From assembly GCF_000826525.2 (NCBI RefSeq), contig NZ_LN651328.1, positions 204,432 through 268,431 on the forward strand: DNA of 64,000 nucleotides, written 5' to 3'. Below, one piece after another: positions 1-8,076 of this stretch; position 1 is the stretch's first letter; every line of letters starts with the position of its first letter. Below the pieces are notes generated by a model. That model was not told where the DNA came from. It was given only the letters and a program-made list of their open reading frames with translations, and made no database searches. The translations under genes and the position numbers were made by a program. This DNA comes from Mobilicoccus massiliensis (GTDB lineage: Bacteria > Actinomycetota > Actinomycetes > Actinomycetales > Dermatophilaceae).

Positions 1-19
1 GTTCCGCGAGGAGCGCTGA
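1..19 (+). CDS. rpmG: 50S ribosomal protein L33, C-terminal end only (partial)
   Basis: Only the last five codons and the stop are in the window. They read F-R-E-E-R-stop in the frame starting at base 2. That ending matches the C-terminus typical of the zinc-free actinobacterial L33 paralog (family knowledge). The stop TGA overlaps the rpsN ATG as TGATG, so the two genes are translationally coupled. The assignment rests on a very short stretch plus context, since L33, S14 and L36 paralogs usually travel together. Confidence 0.6.
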
Positions 20-324
20 TGGCCAAGAAGAGCAAGATCGCCCGCGACGCCCAACGGCGTGAGATCGTCGCCCGGTACGCCGAGCGGCGGGCGGAGCTCA
101 AGCGCATCATCGCCGCCCCCGCCAGCAGCGACGACGAGCGTGACTCTGCCATGCGCGCCCTGCAGAAGATGCCCCGTGACGCCAGCCCGACCCGGTTGCG
201 CAACCGCGACGTCGTCGACGGCCGGCCGCGCTCGGTCTACCGCAAGTTCGGGCTCTCCCGGGTGCGATTGCGCGAGATGGCCCACGCAGGCGAGCTGCCC
301 GGCGTCACGAAGTCGAGCTGGTGA
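19..324 (+). CDS. rpsN: 30S ribosomal protein S14, zinc-independent long form
   Basis: 101 residues, the full length of the long S14 form. It opens [13 protein letters not shown] and carries the conserved S14 C-terminal block around residues 59-100 (RLRNRD, GRPR, FGLSR, LREMA, G-V-TKSSW). The CxxC...CxxC zinc knuckle of the short form is absent, so this is the C-minus paralog. S14 binds 16S rRNA in the small-subunit head. The start overlaps the upstream L33 stop (TGATG). C-minus sets of this kind are usually repressed by Zur when zinc is plentiful and replace zinc-containing paralogs under zinc starvation (family knowledge). The operator would lie upstream, outside this window. Confidence 0.95.
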   Translation: MAKKSKIARDAQRREIVARYAERRAELKRIIAAPASSDDERDSAMRALQKMPRDASPTRLRNRDVVDGRPRSVYRKFGLSRVRLREMAHAGELPGVTKSSW

Positions 325-382
325 CCGGGCGCGCCGACCGGCACGAACCCGGCGCGAACACGAGCAGAGAGAAGGAGACACC

Positions 383-505
383 ATGAAGGTCCGAGCCTCG
401 ATCGGATCCCTGGCCAAGGCGCCGGGGTCCAAGGTCGTCCGCCGCCGCGGGCACCTCTACGTCATCAACAAGCAGAACCCGCGGTTCAAGGCCCGCCAGG
501 GCTGA
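383..505 (+). CDS. rpmJ: 50S ribosomal protein L36, type B (zinc-independent)
   Basis: 40 residues, starting [10 protein letters not shown] and ending PRFKARQG. This is the YkgO-like alternative L36: it lacks the three Cys and one His zinc ligands of canonical L36 and keeps the basic core ([14 protein letters not shown]). A GAGAAGGAG ribosome binding site lies about 7 bases upstream. It follows rpsN after a 58-base gap on the same strand, so it is probably the last gene of the zinc-sparing ribosomal operon. A 62-bp palindrome starts 45 bases beyond the stop. Confidence 0.93.
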   Translation: MKVRASIGSLAKAPGSKVVRRRGHLYVINKQNPRFKARQG

Positions 506-550
506 GTCGGGCCGCCTCCCGCAGACCTCGGCCCGGAGGCGAGCCGAGAA

Positions 551-612
551 GGAAGATGGGATGGCAGCGACGGTGGGGTGATCACCCCGGCTTCGCTGCC
601 ATCCCATCTTCC
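551..612. repeat. 62-bp palindromic element, copy 1
   Basis: Near-perfect inverted repeat centred on GGGGTGATCACCCC, with outer arms GGAAGATGGGATGGCAGC and its complement; only a few bases near the core mismatch. It lies between the 3' ends of rpmJ (plus) and topA (minus). The second copy, of equal length, is at 54568-54629, also between convergent genes. As RNA it would fold into a hairpin of more than 25 bp on either strand, so it could act as a bidirectional terminator. There is no U-tract. Confidence 0.85.
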
Positions 613-673
613 ATGTCGGAGGCGGGCTCGCGTTCGGTGAGGTCGGCGGGTCCGCGTCCGGTGAGGTCGGCGG

Positions 674-3454
674 TCAGGCCTTCTTCGTCGACGTCCTGGC
701 CGTGGACTTCTTCGTCGTGCTCTTCTTGGCCGTCGACTTCTTGGCGGTGCTCTTCGTCGACTTCTTCGTGGCCTTCTTGCGGGTCGTCGGACCCTTGGCG
801 CGCTTCTCGGCGAGGAGTTCGAATCCCCGCTCGGGGGAGATCTTCTCGGGGTCGTCGTCGCGTCGCAGCGTCGCGTTGGTCTCCCCGTCGGTGACGTAGG
901 GGCCGAAGCGACCGTCCTTGACGACGACGGGGCGTCCGCTCACCGGATCCTCGCCGAGTTCGGCGAGCGGCGGTTTGGCCGCGGCGCGACCACGCTGCTT
1001 GGGCTGGGCGTAGATCGCGAGCGCCTCGTCGAGGGTGATGTCGAAGATCTGGTTCTCGCTGGTGAGCGAGCGCGAGTCGGTGCCCTTCTTGAGGTAGGGG
1101 CCGTAGCGGCCGTTCTGCGCGGTGATCTCGGTGCCCTCGGGGTCGGTGCCGACGACTCGCGGCAACGACAGCAGCCGCAGCGCGGTGTCGAGCTCGATGG
1201 TGCCGAGATCCATGTCCTTGAAGAGGCTGCCCGTCTTGGGCTTCGGCTTGTTCTTGCCCTTGAGCTCGGCCTCGGCGTCGGTGAGCACCTCGGTGACGTA
1301 CGGCCCGTACCGCCCGGCCTTGGCGACGACGGTGCGACCCGTCTCGGGGTTGGTGCCGAGCTCGCGCCCGTCCTCGGAGGCCTGTTCGAGCAGTTCGCGG
1401 GCCTTCTCGGGAGTCATCTCGTCGGGCGCGATGTCGTCGGTGATCGACGCTCGTCGAGCCTCCTTGGGGTCGGCGACCTCACCGGTCACCTCACCGGTGG
1501 CGGGGTCGACCCCGGTGGGCACCTCCTCCTGCACGTACGGCCCGTAGCGCCCGACGCGCACGACCATGTTGTCGCCGAGGCGGACCGTCGAGATCTCGCG
1601 GGCGTCGATGTCACCGAGGTTCTCGACGAGGTTGCGCAGGCCCTCGGCGTGCGCGGCCTGGTCACCGAAGTAGAACTTCTGCAGCCAGTCGACCCGCTGG
1701 GCGTCGCCCCGGGCGATCGCGTCGAGGTCGGCCTCCATCGAGGCGGTGAACCGGTAGTCGACCAGGCTCGGAAAGTGCTCCTCGAGCAGGCGGGTCACCG
1801 CGAACGCGAGCCAGTGCGGCACGAGAGCGCTGCCGCGGTGACCGACATAACCGCGGTCCTGGATCGTCGCGACCGTGGCCGCGTACGTCGACGGACGGCC
1901 GATGCCGAGCTCCTCCATCGCCTTGACCAGCGTCGCCTCGGTGTACCGGGCCGGCGGGGAGGTCTCGTGGCCGTTCGCCTCGGCCTCGCGCACGTCGAGC
2001 TCGGCGCCCTGGGTCAGCTTGGGCAGGCGCCGATCCTCCTCGCGCAACTGGGCGGCGGCGCGCTCGTCGTCGTCACGCCCCTCCTCGTAGGCCGCGAGGA
2101 ACCCGCGGAACGTGATGACGGTGCCGCTGGCCGAGAACTCCGCGCTCGACGTCGACTTCTCGCCGACCTGGGCGCCCGCGGTGGGAACCGTGAGCTTGAC
2201 CGAGGCCGTCGACCCCTTGGCGTCGGCCATCTGCGAGGCGACCGTGCGCTTCCAGATGAGCTCGTACATGGCGAAGTCCTCGCCGCGCAGCTCTCCGGCC
2301 ACCTGGGCCGGCGTGCGGAACGTGTCGCCGGCGGGACGGATCGCCTCGTGCGCCTCCTGCGCGTTCGCGGCCTTCTTCTCATAGCGGCGCGGGCTCGCGG
2401 GCACATACTCCTCGCCGTACATGTCGCGGGCCTGGTTGCGGGCGGCGGTGAGGGCCGACTCCGACAGGGTCGTCGAGTCGGTACGCATGTACGTGATGTA
2501 GCCGTTCTCGTACAGCCGCTGGGCCACGCGCATCGCGTTGCGGCTGCTCAGGCGCAGTTTGCGACCGGCCTCCTGCTGCAGGGTCGAGGTCGTGAACGGC
2601 GGCGAGGGACGCCGGGAGTGCGGCTTCTCGCTGACCTCCCGCACCGTGGCCGCGACGCCGGTGACGGCCTCGGCGACCGCACGCGCCCCGGCCTCGTCGA
2701 CCTGGAGGGCGTTGCCCTTGAGCAGGCCGTCGTCGCCGAAGTCTCGCCCACTGGCCACCCGGGTGCCGTCGAGGCCGGTCAAGCGTGCGGTGAACGACTC
2801 CCCCGAGGCGGCGTCGAACCGGCCGGTGACGTCCCAGTACGACGCGGAGCGGAACGCCATGCGTTCGCGTTCGCGCTCGACGATGAGACGCGTCGCCACC
2901 GACTGGACGCGTCCGGCCGACAGGCCCTGCCGCACCTTGCGCCACAGCACGGGCGAGACCTCGTAGCCGTAGAGCCGGTCGAGGATGCGCCGGGTCTCCT
3001 GGGCGTCGACGAGCGACTGGTCGAGGTCACGGGTCTCCTGCGCGGCGCGCTGGATGGCCTCCTTGGTGATCTCGTGGAACACCATGCGACGCACCGGGAC
3101 CTTGGGCTTGAGCACCTGCAACAGGTGCCACGCGATGGCCTCGCCCTCGCGGTCCTCATCGGTGGCGAGCAGCAACTCGTCGGCGTCCTTGAGCGCGCGC
3201 CGCAGCTCGGTGACCTTCTTGCGCTTGTCGGGATCGACCACGTAATAGGGGTCGAAGCCGTTGTCGATGTCGACGGCGAAGCGACCGTAGGGCCCCTTCT
3301 TCATGTCGGCCGGCAGCTCGCTGGGGTTGGGCAGATCGCGGATATGCCCGACCGATGCCTCCACCTCGTAGCCGGAGCCGAGGTAACCGGCGATGGTCTT
3401 GGCCTTGGCCGGCGACTCCACGATGACGAGACGCCGCGGTTCACTTCCTGTCAC
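674..3454 (-). CDS. topA: DNA topoisomerase I (type IA)
   Basis: About 926 residues. The TOPRIM domain starts at residue 6 (RLVIVESPAKAKTI). The active-site tyrosine lies in YITYMRTDST. The C-terminal region holds four repeats of the form GRYGPYV or GRFGPYV without zinc-finger cysteines, then a Lys/Ser/Thr-rich basic tail of about 40 residues, as is normal for actinobacterial TopA. The enzyme relaxes negative supercoils in the cytoplasm. The start chosen is a GTG whose next codons read TGSEPRR, placing TOPRIM at the N-terminus; an AGGAAGG lies about 13 bases upstream. The open frame extends 32 codons further upstream without family similarity. It converges with rpmJ. Confidence 0.95.
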   Translation of the reverse strand: MTGSEPRRLVIVESPAKAKTIAGYLGSGYEVEASVGHIRDLPNPSELPADMKKGPYGRFAVDIDNGFDPYYVVDPDKRKKVTELRRALKDADELLLATDEDREGEAIAWHLLQVLKPKVPVRRMVFHEITKEAIQRAAQETRDLDQSLVDAQETRRILDRLYGYEVSPVLWRKVRQGLSAGRVQSVATRLIVERERERMAFRSASYWDVTGRFDAASGESFTARLTGLDGTRVASGRDFGDDGLLKGNALQVDEAGARAVAEAVTGVAATVREVSEKPHSRRPSPPFTTSTLQQEAGRKLRLSSRNAMRVAQRLYENGYITYMRTDSTTLSESALTAARNQARDMYGEEYVPASPRRYEKKAANAQEAHEAIRPAGDTFRTPAQVAGELRGEDFAMYELIWKRTVASQMADAKGSTASVKLTVPTAGAQVGEKSTSSAEFSASGTVITFRGFLAAYEEGRDDDERAAAQLREEDRRLPKLTQGAELDVREAEANGHETSPPARYTEATLVKAMEELGIGRPSTYAATVATIQDRGYVGHRGSALVPHWLAFAVTRLLEEHFPSLVDYRFTASMEADLDAIARGDAQRVDWLQKFYFGDQAAHAEGLRNLVENLGDIDAREISTVRLGDNMVVRVGRYGPYVQEEVPTGVDPATGEVTGEVADPKEARRASITDDIAPDEMTPEKARELLEQASEDGRELGTNPETGRTVVAKAGRYGPYVTEVLTDAEAELKGKNKPKPKTGSLFKDMDLGTIELDTALRLLSLPRVVGTDPEGTEITAQNGRYGPYLKKGTDSRSLTSENQIFDITLDEALAIYAQPKQRGRAAAKPPLAELGEDPVSGRPVVVKDGRFGPYVTDGETNATLRRDDDPEKISPERGFELLAEKRAKGPTTRKKATKKSTKSTAKKSTAKKSTTKKSTARTSTKKA

Positions 3455-3624
3455 GACTGCCCGATGTCCTTCCTCGCAGCGGATTCGTCGCTGCTCTCCA
3501 ACCTGCGCCGTCGCGCGAGTGTTCGCCACACGGTAACGCGTGGTCGGCAAACTGATCGATTCCGAGGTCCTACGACCCGGTTGCGGCCGGGGCCGTGCCG
3601 GCCGGCGCCGCCGTCATGCGTGCC

Positions 3625-5259
3625 TCACTCGTGGTCCACCGCGGTGGCGGCCGGCACGAGCAGCCCGTCGGCGAGAAGCCTGCGCACGGGACCCGAGAGA
3701 CGCGCTCGCAGGTCGACCGGGTCCTCGTCGGTCAACGCGGCGATCGCGGTGACCGCGACCTGGGCCGGCAGCTCGCCGTCGCACACACTCACGAAGGCGG
3801 CCAACGCCGTGTCGGCCTGGATCGCGCGTCGGAATCCACCGCCCTGCCGGATGAGGATGACGCTGGGATCGGAGGCACCCGGGCGCGTGTGGCGCTCCTC
3901 GGTGACGTCGGCGGCGGCGACGTACGTGTCGGCGAACAGCGCCTCGTCGTCGAGCGAGTGCAGCCGGGTGCGAGCGGTGAGACCCCGCGCGACGTGCGGG
4001 CCCATCGGGGAGTCGACGGCGCCGGTGACCTCGTCCAGCTCGATCCAGCGTTCCCGGCCCTCGGCGGGCCGCTGCAGCACGACGACGCCGAACCTCACCG
4101 ACTCGACCCCGCGCGCCTCGAAGTCGTCGAGCCACGCGTCGATCCAGCGGTCGTACTCGGCAGTGCCGGGCCGGTGGCCACCGTCACGCGCCCACGTCTC
4201 GGCGTACTCCGCGACGTCCTGCTGCTCCCGCGCGATCACCCACGCGTCGAGACCGGCGCACTCGGGAGCGTCGAGCCACGCCCGCCAGCGCTCCTGCCAT
4301 TGCGCGCCCGCGGCCACCTCCCAGTTGGCGAGGAAGCACGCGACCCCGCCCGGCGCCAGATGAGCACCGACCCCGCGCACGAACGCCTCGACGAGCGCGT
4401 CACCCTCCCGGCCACCATCGCGGTACTCGTACCGCGGCAGCCCGGCTCGGCGAGGGCTGATGACGAACGGCGGGTTGCTGACGACGAGGTCGAACTGCTC
4501 CGGCACCCCGTCGTGGACGACCGGGGTGAAGAGGTCGCCTTGCCGCAGATCCCACCGCTGCCCTGCCAGCTCGGCTGTGAACGTGGCGAAGGCGACTGCG
4601 CGGGCCGACAGGTCGGTGGCGACGATCTCGTCGGCGTGCGTGCCGGCGTGCAGGGCCTGGACACCGCAACCGGTGCCGAGGTCGAGCACCCGACCGACCG
4701 GCGTGCGTGGCGTCCACCGCGCGAGGGTGAGGGACGCACCGCCGACACCGAGCACGTGGTCGGGATGCAGGGGTCGACCGGTGGTCACCTCGGCGAGGTC
4801 GGAGACGACCCACCACGTGTGCTCCTCGTCGCCGTACGGACGCAGGTCGCACGCAGCTCGCAGGCCGTCCTCGGCCTCGCGCACGAGCCCGATGCGCAGC
4901 AGCCCGGCCGCTCGGACCCGCGGAAACGCCTCGTCGAGCTCGGCGTGGGTCACGGCCTCACCGAGGCCGAACAGGCGGAGCATCGTCGTCGCCGGCGTCT
5001 CTCCCAGACGGTCGAGCACCCGGCGCGCGGGCACGAGGTGATCGCGCATGATCGCGGTCGCAGCAACCGGCCCCAGGATGTCGTCGATGCCCTCGACGGT
5101 GAACGCGGCGTCGAACAGGTCGGCTCGCAGGGGCTCGACGAGCTCCGGCGGGAGCACCGGAACCGGTGGCGACTCTGGCGAGCCGCCCTGCTCAGTCGGG
5201 GCGGACGAGACGCGATCATCGACCGACGACGCGAGTTCACGCGGATCGAGATGGCTCAT
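3625..5259 (-). CDS. Class I SAM-dependent methyltransferase (N5-glutamine/RsmC-like fold)
   Basis: 544 residues. The N-terminal 170 residues are helical and resemble the winged-helix-like region of actinobacterial two-domain methyltransferases. The SAM motif VLDLGTGCGVQALHA lies near residue 195 and the catalytic-type NPPF motif (SNPPFVISP) near 265, as in PrmC and RsmC enzymes that methylate glutamine or guanine amino groups. The C-terminal 200 residues are an accessory region. The substrate is unknown. ATG 5259 is 11 bases past the stop of the upstream lipoprotein gene, and a TAGTGT box lies 7 bases upstream, so it could be made from a leaderless transcript or by coupling. A TTG at 5289 is a less likely start. 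Confidence 0.8.
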   Translation of the reverse strand: MSHLDPRELASSVDDRVSSAPTEQGGSPESPPVPVLPPELVEPLRADLFDAAFTVEGIDDILGPVAATAIMRDHLVPARRVLDRLGETPATTMLRLFGLGEAVTHAELDEAFPRVRAAGLLRIGLVREAEDGLRAACDLRPYGDEEHTWWVVSDLAEVTTGRPLHPDHVLGVGGASLTLARWTPRTPVGRVLDLGTGCGVQALHAGTHADEIVATDLSARAVAFATFTAELAGQRWDLRQGDLFTPVVHDGVPEQFDLVVSNPPFVISPRRAGLPRYEYRDGGREGDALVEAFVRGVGAHLAPGGVACFLANWEVAAGAQWQERWRAWLDAPECAGLDAWVIAREQQDVAEYAETWARDGGHRPGTAEYDRWIDAWLDDFEARGVESVRFGVVVLQRPAEGRERWIELDEVTGAVDSPMGPHVARGLTARTRLHSLDDEALFADTYVAAADVTEERHTRPGASDPSVILIRQGGGFRRAIQADTALAAFVSVCDGELPAQVAVTAIAALTDEDPVDLRARLSGPVRRLLADGLLVPAATAVDHE

Positions 5260-5266
5260 GGCGCAC

Positions 5267-5272
5267 ACACTA
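5267..5272 (-). promoter_or_regulatory. Candidate -10 box (TAGTGT) for a leaderless methyltransferase transcript
   Basis: TAGTGT on the minus strand ends 7 bases before ATG 5259, the spacing expected when transcription starts at the start codon. Its TAG is also the stop codon of the upstream gene, which weakens the case. No clear -35 box was seen. Confidence 0.35.
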
Positions 5273-6511
5273 GAGGCAGGCTCCGACAACCCCGTCGCAC
5301 GCGTCGAACCCCTGGGAGCAGGGCTCCTCGCGTGACCGGGAGGCCGTCGCAGGGGACGAAGCGACGGAGGCCCACCAGCCCTCGGCAGCCGTCAGCCCGG
5401 CGGCGGTCGGTGCGGACGGGGCGTCAGCGCGGGCGGCGGCGTCGGCGAGGGCGGAGTCGAGCTGGTCGAGGACGAAGTCGACCTGGGCGTAGCTCGTCAT
5501 CGCGAGCACACCGGCGCCGCGCATGATCGCGTCGTGTTCGCGCACGTACCCTCGCACGGCATCGGAGTTGGCCAGGCTGCCGCCGGTGAAGGCGTCAAGA
5601 CCTCCTGCGTAGTCGCTGGCCAGCATGATGACGCCGGCACCGGCGAGGTACCGGCCGACGTCGGCGAGCGTGCCGGGGAACTCCCCGGGTGCGGCGAGCG
5701 CCGACGGCGACGGTGAGGCTGCGCCGTTCGGGGAGGTCGTCGACGGCGCCGCTGTCGTGGCCTTGGCGCGGCCCTCACGCGACGACTGGACGGCCGGGAC
5801 GAAGGTCACGCCCGCGTCCGAGTAGATCGCCCCGATGACCGACTGCGGTCCGTACGCGGTGATCCTCGTGGGGTCCCAGGCGCGGAGCACGACGACTCGG
5901 GTCGAGGCGAGCACGTCGCGATGGACGCGGCGAATCCCCGCGGTGCGCTCCTCGTACTGCCGCCGCAGGGCGGGGGCGCGGTCGCTGCCGAGCACGTCGG
6001 CCAGCCCCCGCACCCGGGCCTGCCAGTCGCGCCGGTGCTCTCCCGAGGTACGAACGACTACCACGGGCAGCCGCGCGCCGAGCTCGTCGACGAGGCGTCG
6101 ATCGGTGTCCTCGGTGGCGAGGACGAGGTCGGGGTCGTGTTCGAGCACGTCGGCCGGATTCACGGGGTCGTCGGCACGGCCGCTGCCGACGACCGGCAGG
6201 GCTCGCAACGCCGCCCGCCGCGAGGGCGGCACGACGGCCGGGGCGACGGCGGTGGTCGCCACCACGGGCGCCGCGAGATCGAGCGCCGGCTGCAGGCAGG
6301 CATCACCCAGCGTGACGATGCGGCGTGCGCGTTCGGGGACGTCGTACGTCGTGCCCTGGAAGTCGACGCGACGACTGGTCACCGACGGCGCGGTGGTCGC
6401 GGCGGGCCCGGGCGTCTCCCGGGACTGATCCGGCCGACCGGAGCACCCGGCGATGACGCCACCACCCACCAGCGCCCCGAGCAGCACCGCGCGCCGAGAC
6501 ACGCCCGTCAT
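5270..6511 (-). CDS. Iron-siderophore-type ABC transporter substrate-binding lipoprotein
   Basis: 413 residues. The N-terminus MTGVSRRAVLLGALVGGG has a twin-arginine pair and a lipobox VIAGC with the lipidated Cys at residue 23, so it is exported and anchored in the membrane. The two-lobed PF01497-type fold shows in RRIVTLG, NPADVLEHDPDLVLATEDT and the closing FVLDQLDSAL helix. A Ser/Thr/Pro/Ala-rich insert of about 45 residues interrupts the second lobe. Such proteins deliver ferric siderophores, heme or cobalamin to an ABC importer, but no permease or ATPase gene is adjacent, so it is an orphan and its ligand is unknown. GGGAGG precedes the ATG by about 9 bases. Confidence 0.8.
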   Translation of the reverse strand: MTGVSRRAVLLGALVGGGVIAGCSGRPDQSRETPGPAATTAPSVTSRRVDFQGTTYDVPERARRIVTLGDACLQPALDLAAPVVATTAVAPAVVPPSRRAALRALPVVGSGRADDPVNPADVLEHDPDLVLATEDTDRRLVDELGARLPVVVVRTSGEHRRDWQARVRGLADVLGSDRAPALRRQYEERTAGIRRVHRDVLASTRVVVLRAWDPTRITAYGPQSVIGAIYSDAGVTFVPAVQSSREGRAKATTAAPSTTSPNGAASPSPSALAAPGEFPGTLADVGRYLAGAGVIMLASDYAGGLDAFTGGSLANSDAVRGYVREHDAIMRGAGVLAMTSYAQVDFVLDQLDSALADAAARADAPSAPTAAGLTAAEGWWASVASSPATASRSREEPCSQGFDACDGVVGACL

Positions 6512-6543
6512 CCGGTCACCCTCCCCTGGATCCACTCGAAGCC

Positions 6544-6564
6544 CACGCACGTCATACGCGTGTG
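6544..6564. promoter_or_regulatory. Interrupted 21-bp dyad, possible operator
   Basis: CACgCaCGT-cat-ACGcGtGTG (lower case: not symmetric) lies 33-53 bases upstream of the lipoprotein start. It does not match the IdeR/DmdR consensus. It may be an operator for this gene or chance symmetry. Confidence 0.25.
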
Positions 6565-6688
6565 GTCCCAGAGATCATCCCCGACGGCCGGGGCTGCGGA
6601 GGAACGACCTGCGCCGCGCGCGTCGGCACGGCGCGAACGGGCAACGAGGCGCGGTCGGTGAGGCGGGGTGCTCGGGTCGAGCGGTCGG

Positions 6689-7510
6689 TCAGACCGTGAC
6701 CTCGAGCTGATCGCGCAACCCGTCGAGGATGCGGGAGAGCAGGCGGGAGATCTGCATCTGGCTCACGCCGATCTCGTTGCCGATCTGCTCCTGGGTGAGG
6801 CCGCGCACGAAGCGCAGCAGGAGGATGTGCCGGTCGCGCGGGCTGAGCATGGCGAGCGCGGGGCGCAGCATCTCGGCGTCGTCGACGTGGGCGAACGCGT
6901 CGCTCTCGTCGACGAGCATGTCGCCGAGCGCGGCCGTGCCGTCGGAACGCACCGGAGCGTCGAGCGAGAGGGCCGTGAACCCGGCGCGGGCCTGCTCGGC
7001 CTCGGCCAGCTCGTCGACGGGCACCCCGAGGTCCTGCGCGACCTCGGTCTTGGTCGGCGGACGCCCCCATGCCTGCTCGAGATCGGCCTCGGTCGTGGCC
7101 GCGGCACTCCGCAGCTCCTGGAGGCGACGGGGCGGGCGGACCATCCAGCCGTGGTCGCGGAAGTATCGCTTGATCTCGCCGGAGATCGTGGGAACGGCGT
7201 AGGCGAGGAACCCGGGGCCCTCCCCGATGCGGTAACCCTGCACAGCCTTGACCAGACCCAGGTAGGCGACCTGCACGAGGTCCTCCGGGTCGGCGCCGCG
7301 CTGGGAGTAGCGACCCGCCAGGGCCTCGGCGACCCCGGCGTTGAGGAGGACGATCTCATCCAGGCAGGACTGTTGTTCGGCGATGTCGGTGAGCGTGGCA
7401 GCGTGGGCGAACAGTTGCTCTGTCCGCTCCTCGCGGGCGGCGGACTCTGCCGGGGCGACCAATGAGACTCCGTTCACATCAGCTATCGCCGTGGCACGGG
7501 TCTCGGCCAC
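6689..7510 (-). CDS. RNA polymerase sigma factor, SigB/SigF/SigG family
   Basis: 273 residues with sigma regions 2, 3 and 4. Region 2 includes DPEDLVQVAYLGLVKAVQGY (residues about 73-92) and GFLAYAVPTISGEIKRYFRD. Region 3 includes GRPPTKTEVAQDLGV. Region 4 carries the helix-turn-helix LTQEQIGNEIGVSQMQISRLL near the C-terminus. This is a group 3 stress/general sigma factor. A STAS anti-anti-sigma gene lies 107 bases upstream on the same strand, consistent with partner switching, but no RsbW-type kinase is in the window. The GTG start is preceded by TAGGTT with a 7-base gap, suggesting a leaderless transcript. Confidence 0.92.
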   Translation of the reverse strand: MAETRATAIADVNGVSLVAPAESAAREERTEQLFAHAATLTDIAEQQSCLDEIVLLNAGVAEALAGRYSQRGADPEDLVQVAYLGLVKAVQGYRIGEGPGFLAYAVPTISGEIKRYFRDHGWMVRPPRRLQELRSAAATTEADLEQAWGRPPTKTEVAQDLGVPVDELAEAEQARAGFTALSLDAPVRSDGTAALGDMLVDESDAFAHVDDAEMLRPALAMLSPRDRHILLLRFVRGLTQEQIGNEIGVSQMQISRLLSRILDGLRDQLEVTV

Positions 7511-7517
7511 AGCTCAG

Positions 7518-7523
7518 AACCTA
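7518..7523 (-). promoter_or_regulatory. Candidate -10 box (TAGGTT), leaderless sigma factor gene
   Basis: TAGGTT on the minus strand is followed by 7 bases and then GTG 7510. There is no ribosome binding site between, so transcription probably starts at or next to the start codon. Confidence 0.45.
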
Positions 7524-7617
7524 GCGGCACCGTCTTGCCGGGAGCAAGAGGGCGCCGTAGCCCGGACTCACGACGGTGGCCAAGGGGCCGCGTCGAGAGG
7601 CGGGGGGGCCGGTAGGA

Positions 7618-7989
7618 CTAACGCGGATCGGCCGGGCGGTCCTGCGGATCGGGCTCCTCGACGGCCTGCTCCGGGCTGTCGTAGATGGAGAACACCTGGT
7701 CGAGCCCGGTGATGGAGAAGACCCGAAGAACGCGGGGGTCGGAGCACACGATGCGCACATCACCGCCGTGATGACGCACGGCGCGCTGCGCACCGACGAG
7801 AACCCCGAGGCCCGTGGAATCGAGGAACGGAACGCCACGCAGATCCATGACGAGCCGGGAGCGTGCATCGCGAAAGAGCGTGTCGAGGCTCGCGCGAAGC
7901 ACCGGCGCCGAGATGAGGTCGATGTCCCCGGTCGCCTCCACCACCGTGAAGCGACCCATGTCGTGACTGGACACCGATAGCTCGTTCAT
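7618..7989 (-). CDS. STAS-domain anti-sigma factor antagonist
   Basis: 123 residues, a single STAS domain. The phosphorylatable serine is Ser58 in FLDSTGLGVL. Unphosphorylated proteins of this type (SpoIIAA, RsbV) bind the anti-sigma kinase and release the sigma factor. The C-terminal 20 residues are acidic and proline-rich and outside the domain. The ATG at 7989 is preferred over an adjacent GTG because AAGGAGG is then correctly spaced. It lies upstream of, and on the same strand as, the SigF-like gene, its probable regulatory target (inference). Confidence 0.9.
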   Translation of the reverse strand: MNELSVSSHDMGRFTVVEATGDIDLISAPVLRASLDTLFRDARSRLVMDLRGVPFLDSTGLGVLVGAQRAVRHHGGDVRIVCSDPRVLRVFSITGLDQVFSIYDSPEQAVEEPDPQDRPADPR

Positions 7990-8064
7990 CACCGCCTCCT
8001 TCGACTTTCGCTCACTCTATGCGCCTGCGGGCCCCGGCGTGCACCCGGTCCGAGCCTCGCGCCG

Positions 8065-8070
8065 TACCGT
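8065..8070 (+). promoter_or_regulatory. Candidate -10 box (TACCGT), leaderless helicase gene
   Basis: TACCGT is followed by 6 bases and the ATG at 8077, with no ribosome binding site between. Confidence 0.45.
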
Positions 8071-8076
8071 GGACGG

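Noticed and set aside
1649..4363. 904-codon open frame on the plus strand opposite topA
   Set aside because: It mirrors the topA and methyltransferase genes, has Arg/Gly/Leu-biased composition and no motif; a GC-driven shadow.
6512..6688. Cobalamin riboswitch or IdeR box before the lipoprotein gene
   Set aside because: No B12-box or IdeR consensus found; only a weak dyad is present.
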